Source: Kribbella sp. VKM Ac-2568 (GTDB taxonomy: Bacteria; Actinomycetota; Actinomycetes; Propionibacteriales; Kribbellaceae). From it: DNA of 64,000 nucleotides. Under the pieces are notes generated by a model, which was given only the letters and a program-made list of their open reading frames with translations, had not been told where the DNA came from and did no database searches. The position numbers were made by a program, and so were the translations under genes. The stretch's first letter is position 1, and every line of letters begins with the position of its first letter. The stretch lies in the NCBI RefSeq assembly GCF_004345365.1, contig NZ_SLVF01000022.1, forward strand, positions 43,225-107,224. The letters are read 5' to 3'. This document shows, in pieces, positions 40,813 to 49,443 of the stretch.

Positions 40813-41889
40813 TCAGCCGGTACCTGCGGCGACGAAGACAGCGGAGAAGGCCGCCGCGGCCAGGTCGCATTCGTGGGCGAAGGCCACGCGGTCGGTCGGC
40901 ATCTGCGACGGGGTCATGTGGGTGGCGAGCTGCCGGCCTTCGCCGCGGCGGCGGACCAGTTCGGACCACAGTGGATTGGGGGACAGGCCCGGCCCGAGCA
41001 GGCTGACGATATTTCCTTGGTACTGCTGGCGCCAGGTCCAGATGTCGACCGCCCGCGCCCCGGCCGCGACTGGTACGTCGACGTAGGTGGCCGCGTCGTC
41101 GCTCGCCTGTCCCGCGTCGCCCTGGTAGCCGTCCGGCTCGGCGAGCGCCTTCCGGGCCTGGAGGATGGTGAGCTGCGGCCACCCCTGGGCCTTCACCCGG
41201 TTCCAGGCGTCGGTCTGAGCCTCGCGCTTGGTCAGTCCCCATTTGGCGTAGGTAGCGTCCTCGAGCAGGCCGGTGCTCAGGTCGAGCCGGTCGATCAGTT
41301 TGGCCCGCAGGTAGCTCTCGAGCGCCGCCGCCGTCGCCGCGGGGTACTTCAGCCGGACGCGTTGGGCGCAGCCCTGCTGGTTGCTCCCGCGCCAGGGCAG
41401 ACAACCGAGCTCGGGCACGATCGCGTCCACCAGCAACTGTTTGCCAGGAGCAACCTGGGCGAGCCGGGTCTTGGCCGCCTTCAGGAACTCGGCCGCTTCC
41501 GCCATCGACTGCAGGCCGTCTTTGTAGCCGATCTCGTCGGAGACCTTGAAACCGACGACCCCCGGCTCCTTCGCGAGCTCTCCCAGCCTCGCGATCGCCG
41601 CGTCGAACGCGGCCGGCCCTTCGAGCCAGCGCGCGACGAGGTCGGTCTCCCACCAGATGGCGACACCTCGCTTGTGGAGCGCATTCGCCAGGTCGGCATA
41701 CCGGTCGCCCGAGAGAGCCGGGGCCGGTGCTGCCGAAGGTGACGACGGCGTTGGTCCGCCGGTCGGCTGAGAGGGCACGGAGGTGTTGGTGATGCCCGGT
41801 GATGCATTGGTCGGGTTGGCCTCGGGAGACCCGCTGGAGCATCCCGAGATGAGGATGAGCACGGCCAAGGCCGGGGCGGCGAACCTCAT
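40813..41889 (-). CDS. Lipoprotein in the polysaccharide cluster, possible glycoside hydrolase-like fold
   Basis: 358 residues. A lipoprotein signal ends at Cys17 (LISGC), followed by a Ser/Pro/Thr-rich linker (~residues 18-60) and a ~290-residue domain. The domain begins DLANALHKRGVAIWWETDLV and contains FKVSDEIGYKDG and VDAIVPELGCLPW, with repeated acidic residues at strand ends as in TIM-barrel glycosidases. I do not recognise a specific family. Surface anchoring and its position between the flippase and the priming transferase suggest polymer trimming or attachment. Confidence 0.75.
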   Translation of the reverse strand: MRFAAPALAVLILISGCSSGSPEANPTNASPGITNTSVPSQPTGGPTPSSPSAAPAPALSGDRYADLANALHKRGVAIWWETDLVARWLEGPAAFDAAIARLGELAKEPGVVGFKVSDEIGYKDGLQSMAEAAEFLKAAKTRLAQVAPGKQLLVDAIVPELGCLPWRGSNQQGCAQRVRLKYPAATAAALESYLRAKLIDRLDLSTGLLEDATYAKWGLTKREAQTDAWNRVKAQGWPQLTILQARKALAEPDGYQGDAGQASDDAATYVDVPVAAGARAVDIWTWRQQYQGNIVSLLGPGLSPNPLWSELVRRRGEGRQLATHMTPSQMPTDRVAFAHECDLAAAAFSAVFVAAGTG

Positions 41890-43223
41890 GAAGACACCTC
41901 ACTGGCTGGTACTGCGGTTCTGCTGTGGCGAGGCGTGGCGCGTCCGCTGAGCCGCAGCAGCAACCCGATCAGCAGCGCGTCCGTGGCCAGATACGCCGCT
42001 GTGGAGGCGATGGCCGCACCCAGAGCGCCGTGTGCGGGGATCAGTAGCAGGTCGAGTACGACGGTGATCACCAGGCCGATGCCGAGCACGATCGAGTTCA
42101 GCCCGGGAGTGCCACGTCCGTACAAGTATGCACTGGCGACTCCAGAGGCCCCCGCGAGCAACATGCCTGCCAGGAGCACACGTGCCGGAATTACTGCCGG
42201 GCCGAACTCCGCGCCGTACAGCAGCCGCATCACCGGCGACGTCAGCAGCGCGATGGGTAGCGCGGCCAGGACGATCCCGATCAGCGTCGGCCGGATCATC
42301 CGCCGGGCCGTCGACGCGGCCTCACTCTGCCCGAGCTTCGCAAGCCGCGGGTAGAACACCCAGGTCAGGGCATTGCCGGGCAGTCTGAGCAGTTCCGCGT
42401 ACTTCGAAGCGACGGCGTAGCTGCCGAGAACCGCGGGTCCCGCCATCGCGCCGAGAATCGCGAAGTCCAGCCGGAGGTTGAGCAACGTGATGAGGCCGCC
42501 GACCTGACCCCGCATGCCGTACGACGCAACCTGCCCAGCAAGTCCCCGGTCCGGCCGTCCGAACCAGCCGAAACCGTTGCCAGCCAGTCCGAACCGCCGC
42601 CAGCCGAGCAACCGACTCGCCCGGCGCCATGCCTCGACAGCGACGACCAGGTCCGCCAATCCGAGTCCGATCACGATCGCCGCGACGCCATGGATGCCGC
42701 TCAGCAGCGGCAACAGGTAGCACGGTAGGAATGCCAGTTCCTCTGCGGCGATGACCACATCGCCGCCCCGGCGGTCTTCGAGTCCCTGCAGCGTCGTCTT
42801 GCCGAGTGTGAGCGACAGTTGCGTCGGCACCGTGAGTCCGGCCACCGCGATCATCAACGTCGACTCGTGCGGGAAGAACACGTGCGCGACAACCGGTGAG
42901 GCCACCAGCCAGACCACGGTTCCCAGCAGGGCACCGCCGAGGCCGATAGCGGCCAGCGTCGGCCAGAGCCGCGGCAGGTTTCGTCGCGGAGCCGCGAGGA
43001 AGTAGGCCAGCGCCCCGGGCAGGCCGAGCACGCAAAGCACGCCGACCAAGCCAGGGAGCATTCGCAGCAGCGCGTACTCGCCGACAGCCGATGGCCCGCC
43101 GGTCCGTGCGACGAGCACCGTGGCCAGCGTGAGTCCGAAGATCGCCAGCGCCCGGGCGGAGGTGTTCGCCACGACCGTTCGGAAGAGTTCGCCGGTCACA
43201 GGGATCCGCAGCCGCCGAGTCAT
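41886..43223 (-). CDS. Polysaccharide repeat-unit flippase (Wzx-like)
   Basis: 445 residues with about 13-14 transmembrane helices, of the MATE/MOP exporter superfamily (ARALAIFGLTLATVLVARTG; GPSAVGEYALLRMLPGLVGV). It moves lipid-linked repeat units across the membrane. Its start overlaps the Wzy stop (ATGA) and its stop overlaps the lipoprotein start, so the genes are co-translated. Confidence 0.9.
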   Translation of the reverse strand: MTRRLRIPVTGELFRTVVANTSARALAIFGLTLATVLVARTGGPSAVGEYALLRMLPGLVGVLCVLGLPGALAYFLAAPRRNLPRLWPTLAAIGLGGALLGTVVWLVASPVVAHVFFPHESTLMIAVAGLTVPTQLSLTLGKTTLQGLEDRRGGDVVIAAEELAFLPCYLLPLLSGIHGVAAIVIGLGLADLVVAVEAWRRASRLLGWRRFGLAGNGFGWFGRPDRGLAGQVASYGMRGQVGGLITLLNLRLDFAILGAMAGPAVLGSYAVASKYAELLRLPGNALTWVFYPRLAKLGQSEAASTARRMIRPTLIGIVLAALPIALLTSPVMRLLYGAEFGPAVIPARVLLAGMLLAGASGVASAYLYGRGTPGLNSIVLGIGLVITVVLDLLLIPAHGALGAAIASTAAYLATDALLIGLLLRLSGRATPRHSRTAVPASEVSS

Positions 43224-44524
43224 GAGGCCCGCTTCTTCTGCTGGTCCGGCATGACGAGCACCAGGGCCGCGACGAGGCCGAGCAAGGTCCAGAGATGGCG
43301 GAAGTGCAGCACCTCGTAGAACCCCGCGGCGGTCGCCATGACCGGGCCGATGACGGCCAGCAGCCAGGGTCTCGGCACCAGCCCGGCATAGGCCTCAGGC
43401 AAGCTGCCGACGACCAGCCGGAAGCACCGGACACCGATAGCGATGCCCAGCGCCAACAGCCCGATCGTACCGATCAGCCCGCGTTCGAGCAGCGTGGCGA
43501 GGTAGTCGTTGTGCGCCTCCTTCACGTACGGCGCCTGGTTCGCGGCGAGCGTCGCCTTCGTCCGGGCCGGCCCGTAGCCGGTTGCGTCGCCCTGGAAGAA
43601 GAGGTGGGTTCCCTCCCGCACGATCGTCGCGCGTTCGCTGGTAGAGCTGCCGCTGCGACCGAAGGAGTCGCGGAGCAAAGGGATACTGCCTGCCGCGGCT
43701 TCACGGATCTGCCCCAGGTCGACTCGCGGCATCACGAACACGAAGACCAGACCGGCCACCAGCATCGACGCGGCGAGCGTGGTCAGGCCGACCAGCGCAC
43801 CGTGCCGCCGGTACCGCGTGACGGTCACCGAGAGCACCAGCCCGACGAGCAGGGTGAGCATGGCTCCGTTGGAGCCGGTGAACCCGATCGCGGTGATCAC
43901 CAGGGCATAGGCAATCCGTCGTACCCCGACGGATTGTGGGCACTTGCACGCCGCCATCACGAACAGCGAGACGACCAGGTAGTTGCCGGCCAGGTTGGGA
44001 TCGCCGAAGGTGTACGACGCTCGCACGCCGTCCTTGCCCGAGACGCCGCTGAGCGCGTTGATGCCGAGGATGTACGAGGCCACCATCACGCCCGAGTAGA
44101 CCGCGGCGGTCCGGCACCATGCCCGGGTGACGGCCGCCACGATCGCCGGGTTGTGGCGGCCCAACGCCAACGCCGAAGCCCACGCCAGCAGCAGCACGTC
44201 CTGTGCGAGGACGAGCCCCACTCCTACGGGCGCCTGAGCGACGTAGGCCGCGAAAGCCCCGCCGAGCAGCAGGCCCGCACCTCCCACCAGATAAGGCAGT
44301 TTGACGGGAAGGTGCTCGCGAACCGCCCAGAGCAGGGCGAGCCCGATGCAGAGGGTCATCCCGACATCGGCGAGTGCGGTGTTCCCCGGGCCGGCAGGCA
44401 CGAGGAACGGGAGCAGGCAGACGGTCAGCCCCATCATGCTGGCGAGCACATCGCCGCGGGGCAGCCCGGGCCGGTTGATCCCGCCGGAAGCACGCTGTGG
44501 GGCAGCGATGGTCACTCCGCTCAC
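43220..44524 (-). CDS. Polysaccharide polymerase/O-antigen ligase-like (Wzy)
   Basis: 434 residues with about 11-12 transmembrane helices and the family's large extracytoplasmic loop (residues ~285-335, HLFFQGDATGYGPARTKATL, with VKEAHNDYLATLLERGLIG). The HNDYL motif is diagnostic of Wzy/WaaL proteins. I use the GTG at 44524 because AGGAG lies six bases upstream and it overlaps the kinase-like gene stop (GTGA); a frame nine codons longer exists. Confidence 0.88.
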   Translation of the reverse strand: MSGVTIAAPQRASGGINRPGLPRGDVLASMMGLTVCLLPFLVPAGPGNTALADVGMTLCIGLALLWAVREHLPVKLPYLVGGAGLLLGGAFAAYVAQAPVGVGLVLAQDVLLLAWASALALGRHNPAIVAAVTRAWCRTAAVYSGVMVASYILGINALSGVSGKDGVRASYTFGDPNLAGNYLVVSLFVMAACKCPQSVGVRRIAYALVITAIGFTGSNGAMLTLLVGLVLSVTVTRYRRHGALVGLTTLAASMLVAGLVFVFVMPRVDLGQIREAAAGSIPLLRDSFGRSGSSTSERATIVREGTHLFFQGDATGYGPARTKATLAANQAPYVKEAHNDYLATLLERGLIGTIGLLALGIAIGVRCFRLVVGSLPEAYAGLVPRPWLLAVIGPVMATAAGFYEVLHFRHLWTLLGLVAALVLVMPDQQKKRAS

Positions 44525-45570
44525 CCCCGCTCCTGCTGGCCCGTGGGCCACGGTGGCAGACTCGCCAGCAGCTCGAGGTGGTCGCTGCCGAAGTCATCGT
44601 CGTTGGCCTGCGCCGCCACCTCGCCCAGGCCGACCAGAGCCGCGGCATGCCACAGTTCGGGCGGCAACCCGCTCGCCGCGAGACCATCGCGGAGGTACGA
44701 ACGGACGAGGTCCGGCAACCATCCCTGGCCGAGCAAGCCGTAGGTGATCCCAGGCCCGAAGCCCGTACGCCGGAGGCCGCGGTGCCGTAGCACCCTGTGT
44801 CCAGGTCGCGTATGGCGATCCAGGTAGAGGCAGTAGCTGACCGCGAACCGCACCAGGTCCCGCAGCGGCCAGCCGTTGCCGGCGCCGCCCTCCCAGTCGA
44901 CGACCCCGGTGATCATGCCGTCGTTCACCAGGAGATTCCCGAACCAGTAGTCGCCGTGCACCATCGTGCGGGTCACGCACTGGTCGCCGAGGCGGTGATC
45001 GGCCGACGACAACCGGATCAGAGCCGCCCCCAGCTGTGGGTGGCCAGGCCACCGATCGCGCAGTTGGTCGCTGACCTCCGCTGCCCAGCGGATCCGGCCG
45101 CGTCCACCCGCGGTCGCGGCCTGGAACCGTCGCAACCAGCCACCGGCGAGGGCGAAATCCGCAGCGACCACCCGCGGCCGGGCAGTATGCATCCAGTGGT
45201 GGTACCCGACGCTCATCGGCCTGCCGCGCACGACGGTCGACACCAGCGCGGGCCGGCCGTCGCTGTCGAGGGTCTCGACGTACTGCGGGATGGTTTCGGC
45301 GATGCTGCCGAGTTCGGCGTCGCGCAGATCGAGCAGCATCCTCGTCTCGCGCTCGATCGCCGTCGCGGCGACGGAGGTGGCTGGGATCTTGATGGCCACC
45401 GCGCCGATCGGACCACTCGGGAAGGTGCCTGCCGACGGCGTGACGATGAACGTTCTCTTGGCGTCCGGATCGCGTGAAGCCGCGATCAGGACGCCGCGAG
45501 TGCCAGGCGCGAGCAGGAGGTCGTGCACCGTGCGCGGCCGGGGGTGGATCGCCCGGGGTGCTTCGCTCAT
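44521..45570 (-). CDS. APH-family phosphotransferase-like kinase
   Basis: 349 residues with the aminoglycoside phosphotransferase/choline-kinase fold. The catalytic loop VHGDYWFGNLLV and the metal-binding VVDWEGGAG are intact, and a nucleotide-binding lobe precedes them (GAVAIKIPATSVAATAIERE). Inside a Wzx/Wzy operon it probably phosphorylates a sugar, glycan or lipid intermediate and is unlikely to confer drug resistance. Coupled by overlaps to the unknown gene before it and Wzy after it. Confidence 0.82.
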   Translation of the reverse strand: MSEAPRAIHPRPRTVHDLLLAPGTRGVLIAASRDPDAKRTFIVTPSAGTFPSGPIGAVAIKIPATSVAATAIERETRMLLDLRDAELGSIAETIPQYVETLDSDGRPALVSTVVRGRPMSVGYHHWMHTARPRVVAADFALAGGWLRRFQAATAGGRGRIRWAAEVSDQLRDRWPGHPQLGAALIRLSSADHRLGDQCVTRTMVHGDYWFGNLLVNDGMITGVVDWEGGAGNGWPLRDLVRFAVSYCLYLDRHTRPGHRVLRHRGLRRTGFGPGITYGLLGQGWLPDLVRSYLRDGLAASGLPPELWHAAALVGLGEVAAQANDDDFGSDHLELLASLPPWPTGQQERG

Positions 45571-46004
45571 CGTCGTCTCCCCACGAGGGCGCGGCCGGGT
45601 GCGGCAGCGCCGGTCCAGCGCCAGGGCAGGGTTCGCGCCAGCGCCAGCAGCGCGGACGCAGGCACGGCAGTGATCGCCAGCCCCGGCGGCACGGTCGCGA
45701 TCGCGGTCCAGAAGTGCCGGACCGCGGCCTCGGTGTCATCGATCAGGACCAACGGGTGTCGCAGGGACGGCAGCACGATGAACTCGCGCTCGATCTCGAT
45801 CGACAGCCGCTGTGCCGTCCGGCGCAGCCGACGGCGGCTGAAGGGCCGCTGGTCGATGAGGACGATCGGCAGGTCAGGTGTCAGCTCGTCCGCGGCGTTC
45901 GCGTCGATGGTGCGGGCATCCAGCTCGAACGTGCCGAGCGGACACAGCGTCATCCATGGCGACGTCGCGAGCCGGGCCCGGCCGGCCGGTTCGGCGAAGC
46001 TCAT
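45567..46004 (-). CDS. Unknown protein of the polysaccharide operon
   Basis: 145 residues, no signal peptide, no transmembrane helix clearly predicted, and no family I recognise. It has a beta-rich start (MTLCPLGTFELDARTIDANA), a basic middle (QRPFSRRRLRRTAQRLSIEI) and a hydrophobic stretch near the end (GLAITAVPASALLALARTLP) that could contact the membrane. It overlaps the glycosyltransferase before and the APH-like kinase after by four bases each, so it belongs to the operon and may partner the kinase. Confidence 0.7.
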   Translation of the reverse strand: MSFAEPAGRARLATSPWMTLCPLGTFELDARTIDANAADELTPDLPIVLIDQRPFSRRRLRRTAQRLSIEIEREFIVLPSLRHPLVLIDDTEAAVRHFWTAIATVPPGLAITAVPASALLALARTLPWRWTGAAAPGRALVGRRR

Positions 46005-47155
46005 CGCGCCACCAGACCGGCGGTCCGTCCGCCTGAGTAGACCTGGTCGAGCACTTCGGCGAGCCGCGCGGCGTCGAAGGTCGCACCCGCCAGCACCCGC
46101 CCGTGCTGAACCAGCCGCTCCGCCGTCCGCGGATCGTCCAGTACGCCGTCGATCGCGGCCGCGAGCAACTCCGGCCGCCCTGGCGGAACCAGTACTCCGC
46201 TCTCACCCGGCACGACCAGGTCTGGCACCGAGTTCACCGCGGTCGCCACGACGGGAACACCGCACCGCATCGCCTCGACCACAGCACAGGGCAGCCCCTC
46301 GTACCGGCTGGCCATCGCGAACACGTCGAAAGCCGGGAGCAGTCCGGCAACGTCGGAGCGCTCACCCGCGAACACGAAGCGGTCCAGCAGTCCATCGCGG
46401 CGAACAAGCTCCCGTGCTTGGGCGAGACCTGGTCCCGAGCCGATCCACACCGCGATCGTGTCCCGGTGCCGCAGCCTGGCGATCGCGGTGATCAGGTGCT
46501 CCGGCGCCTTCTGGTAGTCGAGCCGCCCCACCGTGCCGACCACCTGGGTCTGTCCCACGAGACCCAACGCGGACCGGGCGGCCGCCCGCGACTCTTCGGT
46601 CTTCGGCACCGTGACCGCCTCGACCACGGGTGCGATCGTGCGCAGCGTGGACGGCCTGGCCAGACCACGTCGCAATGCCTCGGTGGCGACCCCGGTGCCG
46701 ATCGCGAGGACGGTGTCGGTGATCGTGGCGAGCCTGCGCTCGATCGCAATGTACGCCGCCTTCCGGATCGGGTTCTGGAACTCGTGGAACGGGAAGCCGT
46801 GGTAGGTGTGCACGATCAGCGGCACTCCGGCACGGTGGGCTGCCAGACGTCCGAGTGCTCCCGCCTTCGCGCTGTGGGTGTGGACCACGTCGAATCCGCC
46901 GGCGTTGCAGAGGTCCGTGAGCTTGCGCAGAGCGGTCCGGTCAGCGCGCGGTGAGAGCGGGGACACGAGCGAAGGCTCGAGGACGACCCGGAATCCGGCG
47001 GCCTCGGCCCGCGCGGTCAAGGGGCCACCCTGACCGGTGATGATGCTGACTGCGTAACGCTCGGGATCCAGCGGCAGCACCCCGCGCAGGGCGACGCCGC
47101 CCGCTCCGGCGATGAAGCGGGTGACGATCTGCGCGACCTCGATGCGGCCCGCCAT
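46001..47155 (-). CDS. Family 4 glycosyltransferase
   Basis: 384 residues, a GT-B fold. The N-terminal acceptor half contains DVVHTHSAKAGALGRLAAHR and a typical LIVHTYHGFPFHEF segment. The C-terminal donor half contains VVGTVGRLDYQKAPEHLITA and the sugar-nucleotide loop MASRYEGLPCAVVEAMRCGV (E-x7-E). The ATG at 47155 overlaps the preceding stop codon (TGATG). It is the only glycosyltransferase in the visible operon besides the priming enzyme, so additional transferases must be encoded elsewhere or the repeat unit is very short. Confidence 0.92.
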   Translation of the reverse strand: MAGRIEVAQIVTRFIAGAGGVALRGVLPLDPERYAVSIITGQGGPLTARAEAAGFRVVLEPSLVSPLSPRADRTALRKLTDLCNAGGFDVVHTHSAKAGALGRLAAHRAGVPLIVHTYHGFPFHEFQNPIRKAAYIAIERRLATITDTVLAIGTGVATEALRRGLARPSTLRTIAPVVEAVTVPKTEESRAAARSALGLVGQTQVVGTVGRLDYQKAPEHLITAIARLRHRDTIAVWIGSGPGLAQARELVRRDGLLDRFVFAGERSDVAGLLPAFDVFAMASRYEGLPCAVVEAMRCGVPVVATAVNSVPDLVVPGESGVLVPPGRPELLAAAIDGVLDDPRTAERLVQHGRVLAGATFDAARLAEVLDQVYSGGRTAGLVAR

Positions 47156-48174
47156 CAGTGCACCCCGTTCGTGCGGACAGCAGCGAGGTGCGGTCGCAGA
47201 AGTTCGGCCAGGCCGGCCCCGGGCTTCCGGCCAAGGTCGAGCTCCAGGCACGGCAGCCTTGCGGCGAAGGTGGCGGCGACCTCCTCGATCGGTGGGTGGG
47301 CCGGACCACAGCCGGTCGCCATCGCGAGAACGGCAGCGGTCGACCAGAACCGGCGGAGCTCGCCCGCGGCGTACGTGCCCGCAACGACGGCCCGGGTGGC
47401 TTGGGCCTCGCTGATGTGCCGTATCCGAGGGTCTGTCTGGAGGCCGCGACGCAGGACGACGATCATCTGTGGCCGCAGTGCTCGCATCCGGGTAGCCCAA
47501 CCGTGTTCTCGGCGGCCGTGGAAGGTCTTGCGACCCGTGGCGTCGGACATCTCCGCGGGCAGCCGCAGCGGTTCGGCCAGCCCGTACGCCGTGGTTCCGT
47601 CGCAGGCGGCGAGGTTGTCGCAGGTCGCCCGGCCGCCCGCTGCCAGCTCACGGGAAACCAGACTGGATTTGCCGACACCACCCGGCCCCGCTAGCAGTAC
47701 TGCGACGCCGTCGATCTCGACGACCGACACGTGCAGCGGGGCAAGCCCCCGCTGCATGGCCAGCCATAGTGCCGGGTAGTGCACGAGCACCTGCCCGGTC
47801 AGTGCGTGGTGCCTGGCCGGGAGCAACCGCGCGGCGGCTGCCTCCTTGGTCGACGGCGTCCAGCGGCTGATGACCCGGACGCCGTCCTCGTCGATCGCCC
47901 ACAGTTGGCTGAACCCCGAGCCGCCGACGCTCTCGATGATCGCCTCCCGCCGGTGGGTCGCCCACACGCCGCGAGTGATCGGCTCACTCCCTCGCGTGTC
48001 GAAACGTTCCCGGCTCTGCTCGAGCGAGATCACGAGATTGGGCGGATCCGTGCAGGTGGTCTCGGCCTCGCCCGTTGCCGAGAGCACCTTGCGGACCGCG
48101 TCGTCCCGGCCTTCGATCGTGACCCGTTGCCCCGCGGTGTGCAGCAGGGTCCGGCCGACGGGTGCGGCGTTCAC
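47155..48174 (-). CDS. HprK-like P-loop kinase/ATPase of the polysaccharide cluster
   Basis: 339 residues starting with a GTG in a GTGA overlap. A P-loop GPGGVGKSS (163-171) is preceded by HVSVVEIDGVAVLLA, the arrangement found in HPr kinase-related proteins, and followed by the acidic LAACDG. The N-terminal ~120 residues form a separate domain. Similar HprK-related proteins accompany PqqD-like proteins in other exopolysaccharide and peptide-modification clusters. No PqqD-like gene is visible here. The phosphorylation target is unknown; it might be a protein of this operon. Confidence 0.78.
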   Translation of the reverse strand: MNAAPVGRTLLHTAGQRVTIEGRDDAVRKVLSATGEAETTCTDPPNLVISLEQSRERFDTRGSEPITRGVWATHRREAIIESVGGSGFSQLWAIDEDGVRVISRWTPSTKEAAAARLLPARHHALTGQVLVHYPALWLAMQRGLAPLHVSVVEIDGVAVLLAGPGGVGKSSLVSRELAAGGRATCDNLAACDGTTAYGLAEPLRLPAEMSDATGRKTFHGRREHGWATRMRALRPQMIVVLRRGLQTDPRIRHISEAQATRAVVAGTYAAGELRRFWSTAAVLAMATGCGPAHPPIEEVAATFAARLPCLELDLGRKPGAGLAELLRPHLAAVRTNGVH

Positions 48175-49415
48175 ACCAGCCTGCCGAAGCGGCGCTTGGC
48201 CGGGCCGCTGACGATGCCGAGCACTGGCCAGCGGACTGCCTTGAGGACGTCGTCGAGGTCGTCGAGCCGCCGCAGCAGCACGGTGCCGCCGGACACGACC
48301 ACCACGCCGGCGGTCATCTCGTCCTGTGGTGAGACAGCGGACAACCCGGTGAAGCGGACGTTGGCGAAGGGTGCGTCCAGATCCAGCACACTCGGCTCGC
48401 CGGCGTCCTCCATCCCACCGGGTGACGGACTCATCGCCCGGTACGGCGCCGACGAGAAGCCCGAGAGAGCGAAGAGCAACTGGCTGACGGTGTCGGCATC
48501 GGAATCGTCGGCGCCCATCAGGACGACCGCGTCGACGCCTTGGCGCCGGGCCGCGAGCGCCATCGTGTTGCGCAAGGAGCTGATGTCCTCGGAGGACTTG
48601 CCGAGTACTGGCGCCTGCAACAGGTGCGCCAGGGCCCGCACACTCGCCACGCGAGGATGCATCGTCTCCAGAATCGCGGCGGCCGTCAGACCGAGTATCA
48701 GGCCGAGCAGCAACGCGAGAGCGGCCTGGGGGAGGAGTGACGACTGCACCTGGCTGATCTCCGCCTTGGTGCCGACCGGCACCACGATGTCGCGGTTGGC
48801 GTCCGCGATCGCCAGCGAGGCCCGCTGAGTGCTGAGCTGCGACACCAACTGGCTGGCGGACTGGATCTGGGTCTGGAGGTCGGCCCGGGCATTGACGTCG
48901 GCGATGCCCTTCAACTGCAGGACGAGCTTGTCCCGGATCGCCGTCGCGTCCGCGACCTGCTTGTCCACCTTGGCCAGCGCCGCGTTGAAGGCGGCCCGGT
49001 CGCCATTGTTCATGAACGTGGCGACCCGCCTGGCCAGGGCGGCTACGATCTGGCCGGCCGCGATCGGGTCCTTGTCGGTGACGCTCAGCTCGACGATCGA
49101 CGACTCGCCGAGCCGCTGCGCCGCGACATGGGTTGCGGCGAACTCGGCCACGTCGCGCTGCGCGCGGGCCTCCTCGAGCGATGCGCCCAGCAGGCTGGGT
49201 GTCGTCGCCAAGGCGAGCACCCGGCCGCTGATCCCCTCGGCCTCGGTCGCCGACCGCGGCGCCCCGGAGACCACCTGGAGCCGGACCGACGCCAGTGACA
49301 CGGCCGGCTTGCTCGACTGGAACGCGATCGCCGCGGCCACCGGCAGCAGCATGCACACCAGGATGATCCCGAGGTGGGCCCGCACGATCCGACGGAACAT
49401 CTCTTCGATGGTCAT
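48171..49415 (-). CDS. Chain-length determinant-like protein (Wzz/CapA)
   Basis: 414 residues. An N-terminal transmembrane helix (GIILVCMLLPVAAAIAF), an extracytoplasmic region with a coiled-coil (KVDKQVADATAIRDKLVLQL), and a second transmembrane helix near 228-247 (AALALLLGLILGLTAAAILE) give the usual Wzz topology. The cytoplasmic C-terminus resembles a tyrosine-kinase (BY-kinase) domain but without a Walker A motif, so it is a non-catalytic remnant. It should set polymer length together with Wzy. Confidence 0.85.
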   Translation of the reverse strand: MTIEEMFRRIVRAHLGIILVCMLLPVAAAIAFQSSKPAVSLASVRLQVVSGAPRSATEAEGISGRVLALATTPSLLGASLEEARAQRDVAEFAATHVAAQRLGESSIVELSVTDKDPIAAGQIVAALARRVATFMNNGDRAAFNAALAKVDKQVADATAIRDKLVLQLKGIADVNARADLQTQIQSASQLVSQLSTQRASLAIADANRDIVVPVGTKAEISQVQSSLLPQAALALLLGLILGLTAAAILETMHPRVASVRALAHLLQAPVLGKSSEDISSLRNTMALAARRQGVDAVVLMGADDSDADTVSQLLFALSGFSSAPYRAMSPSPGGMEDAGEPSVLDLDAPFANVRFTGLSAVSPQDEMTAGVVVVSGGTVLLRRLDDLDDVLKAVRWPVLGIVSGPAKRRFGRLV

Positions 49416-49443
49416 CGCTGTGCCCTTCGTCCGGTGCTGTGCC

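Noticed and set aside
43295..44743. 482-residue open frame on the plus strand
   Set aside because: Antisense to Wzy and the APH-like kinase, with no recognisable motif.
44521..45570. Aminoglycoside-resistance gene
   Set aside because: The APH fold is present, but the gene is translationally coupled inside a polysaccharide operon, which favours a biosynthetic kinase.
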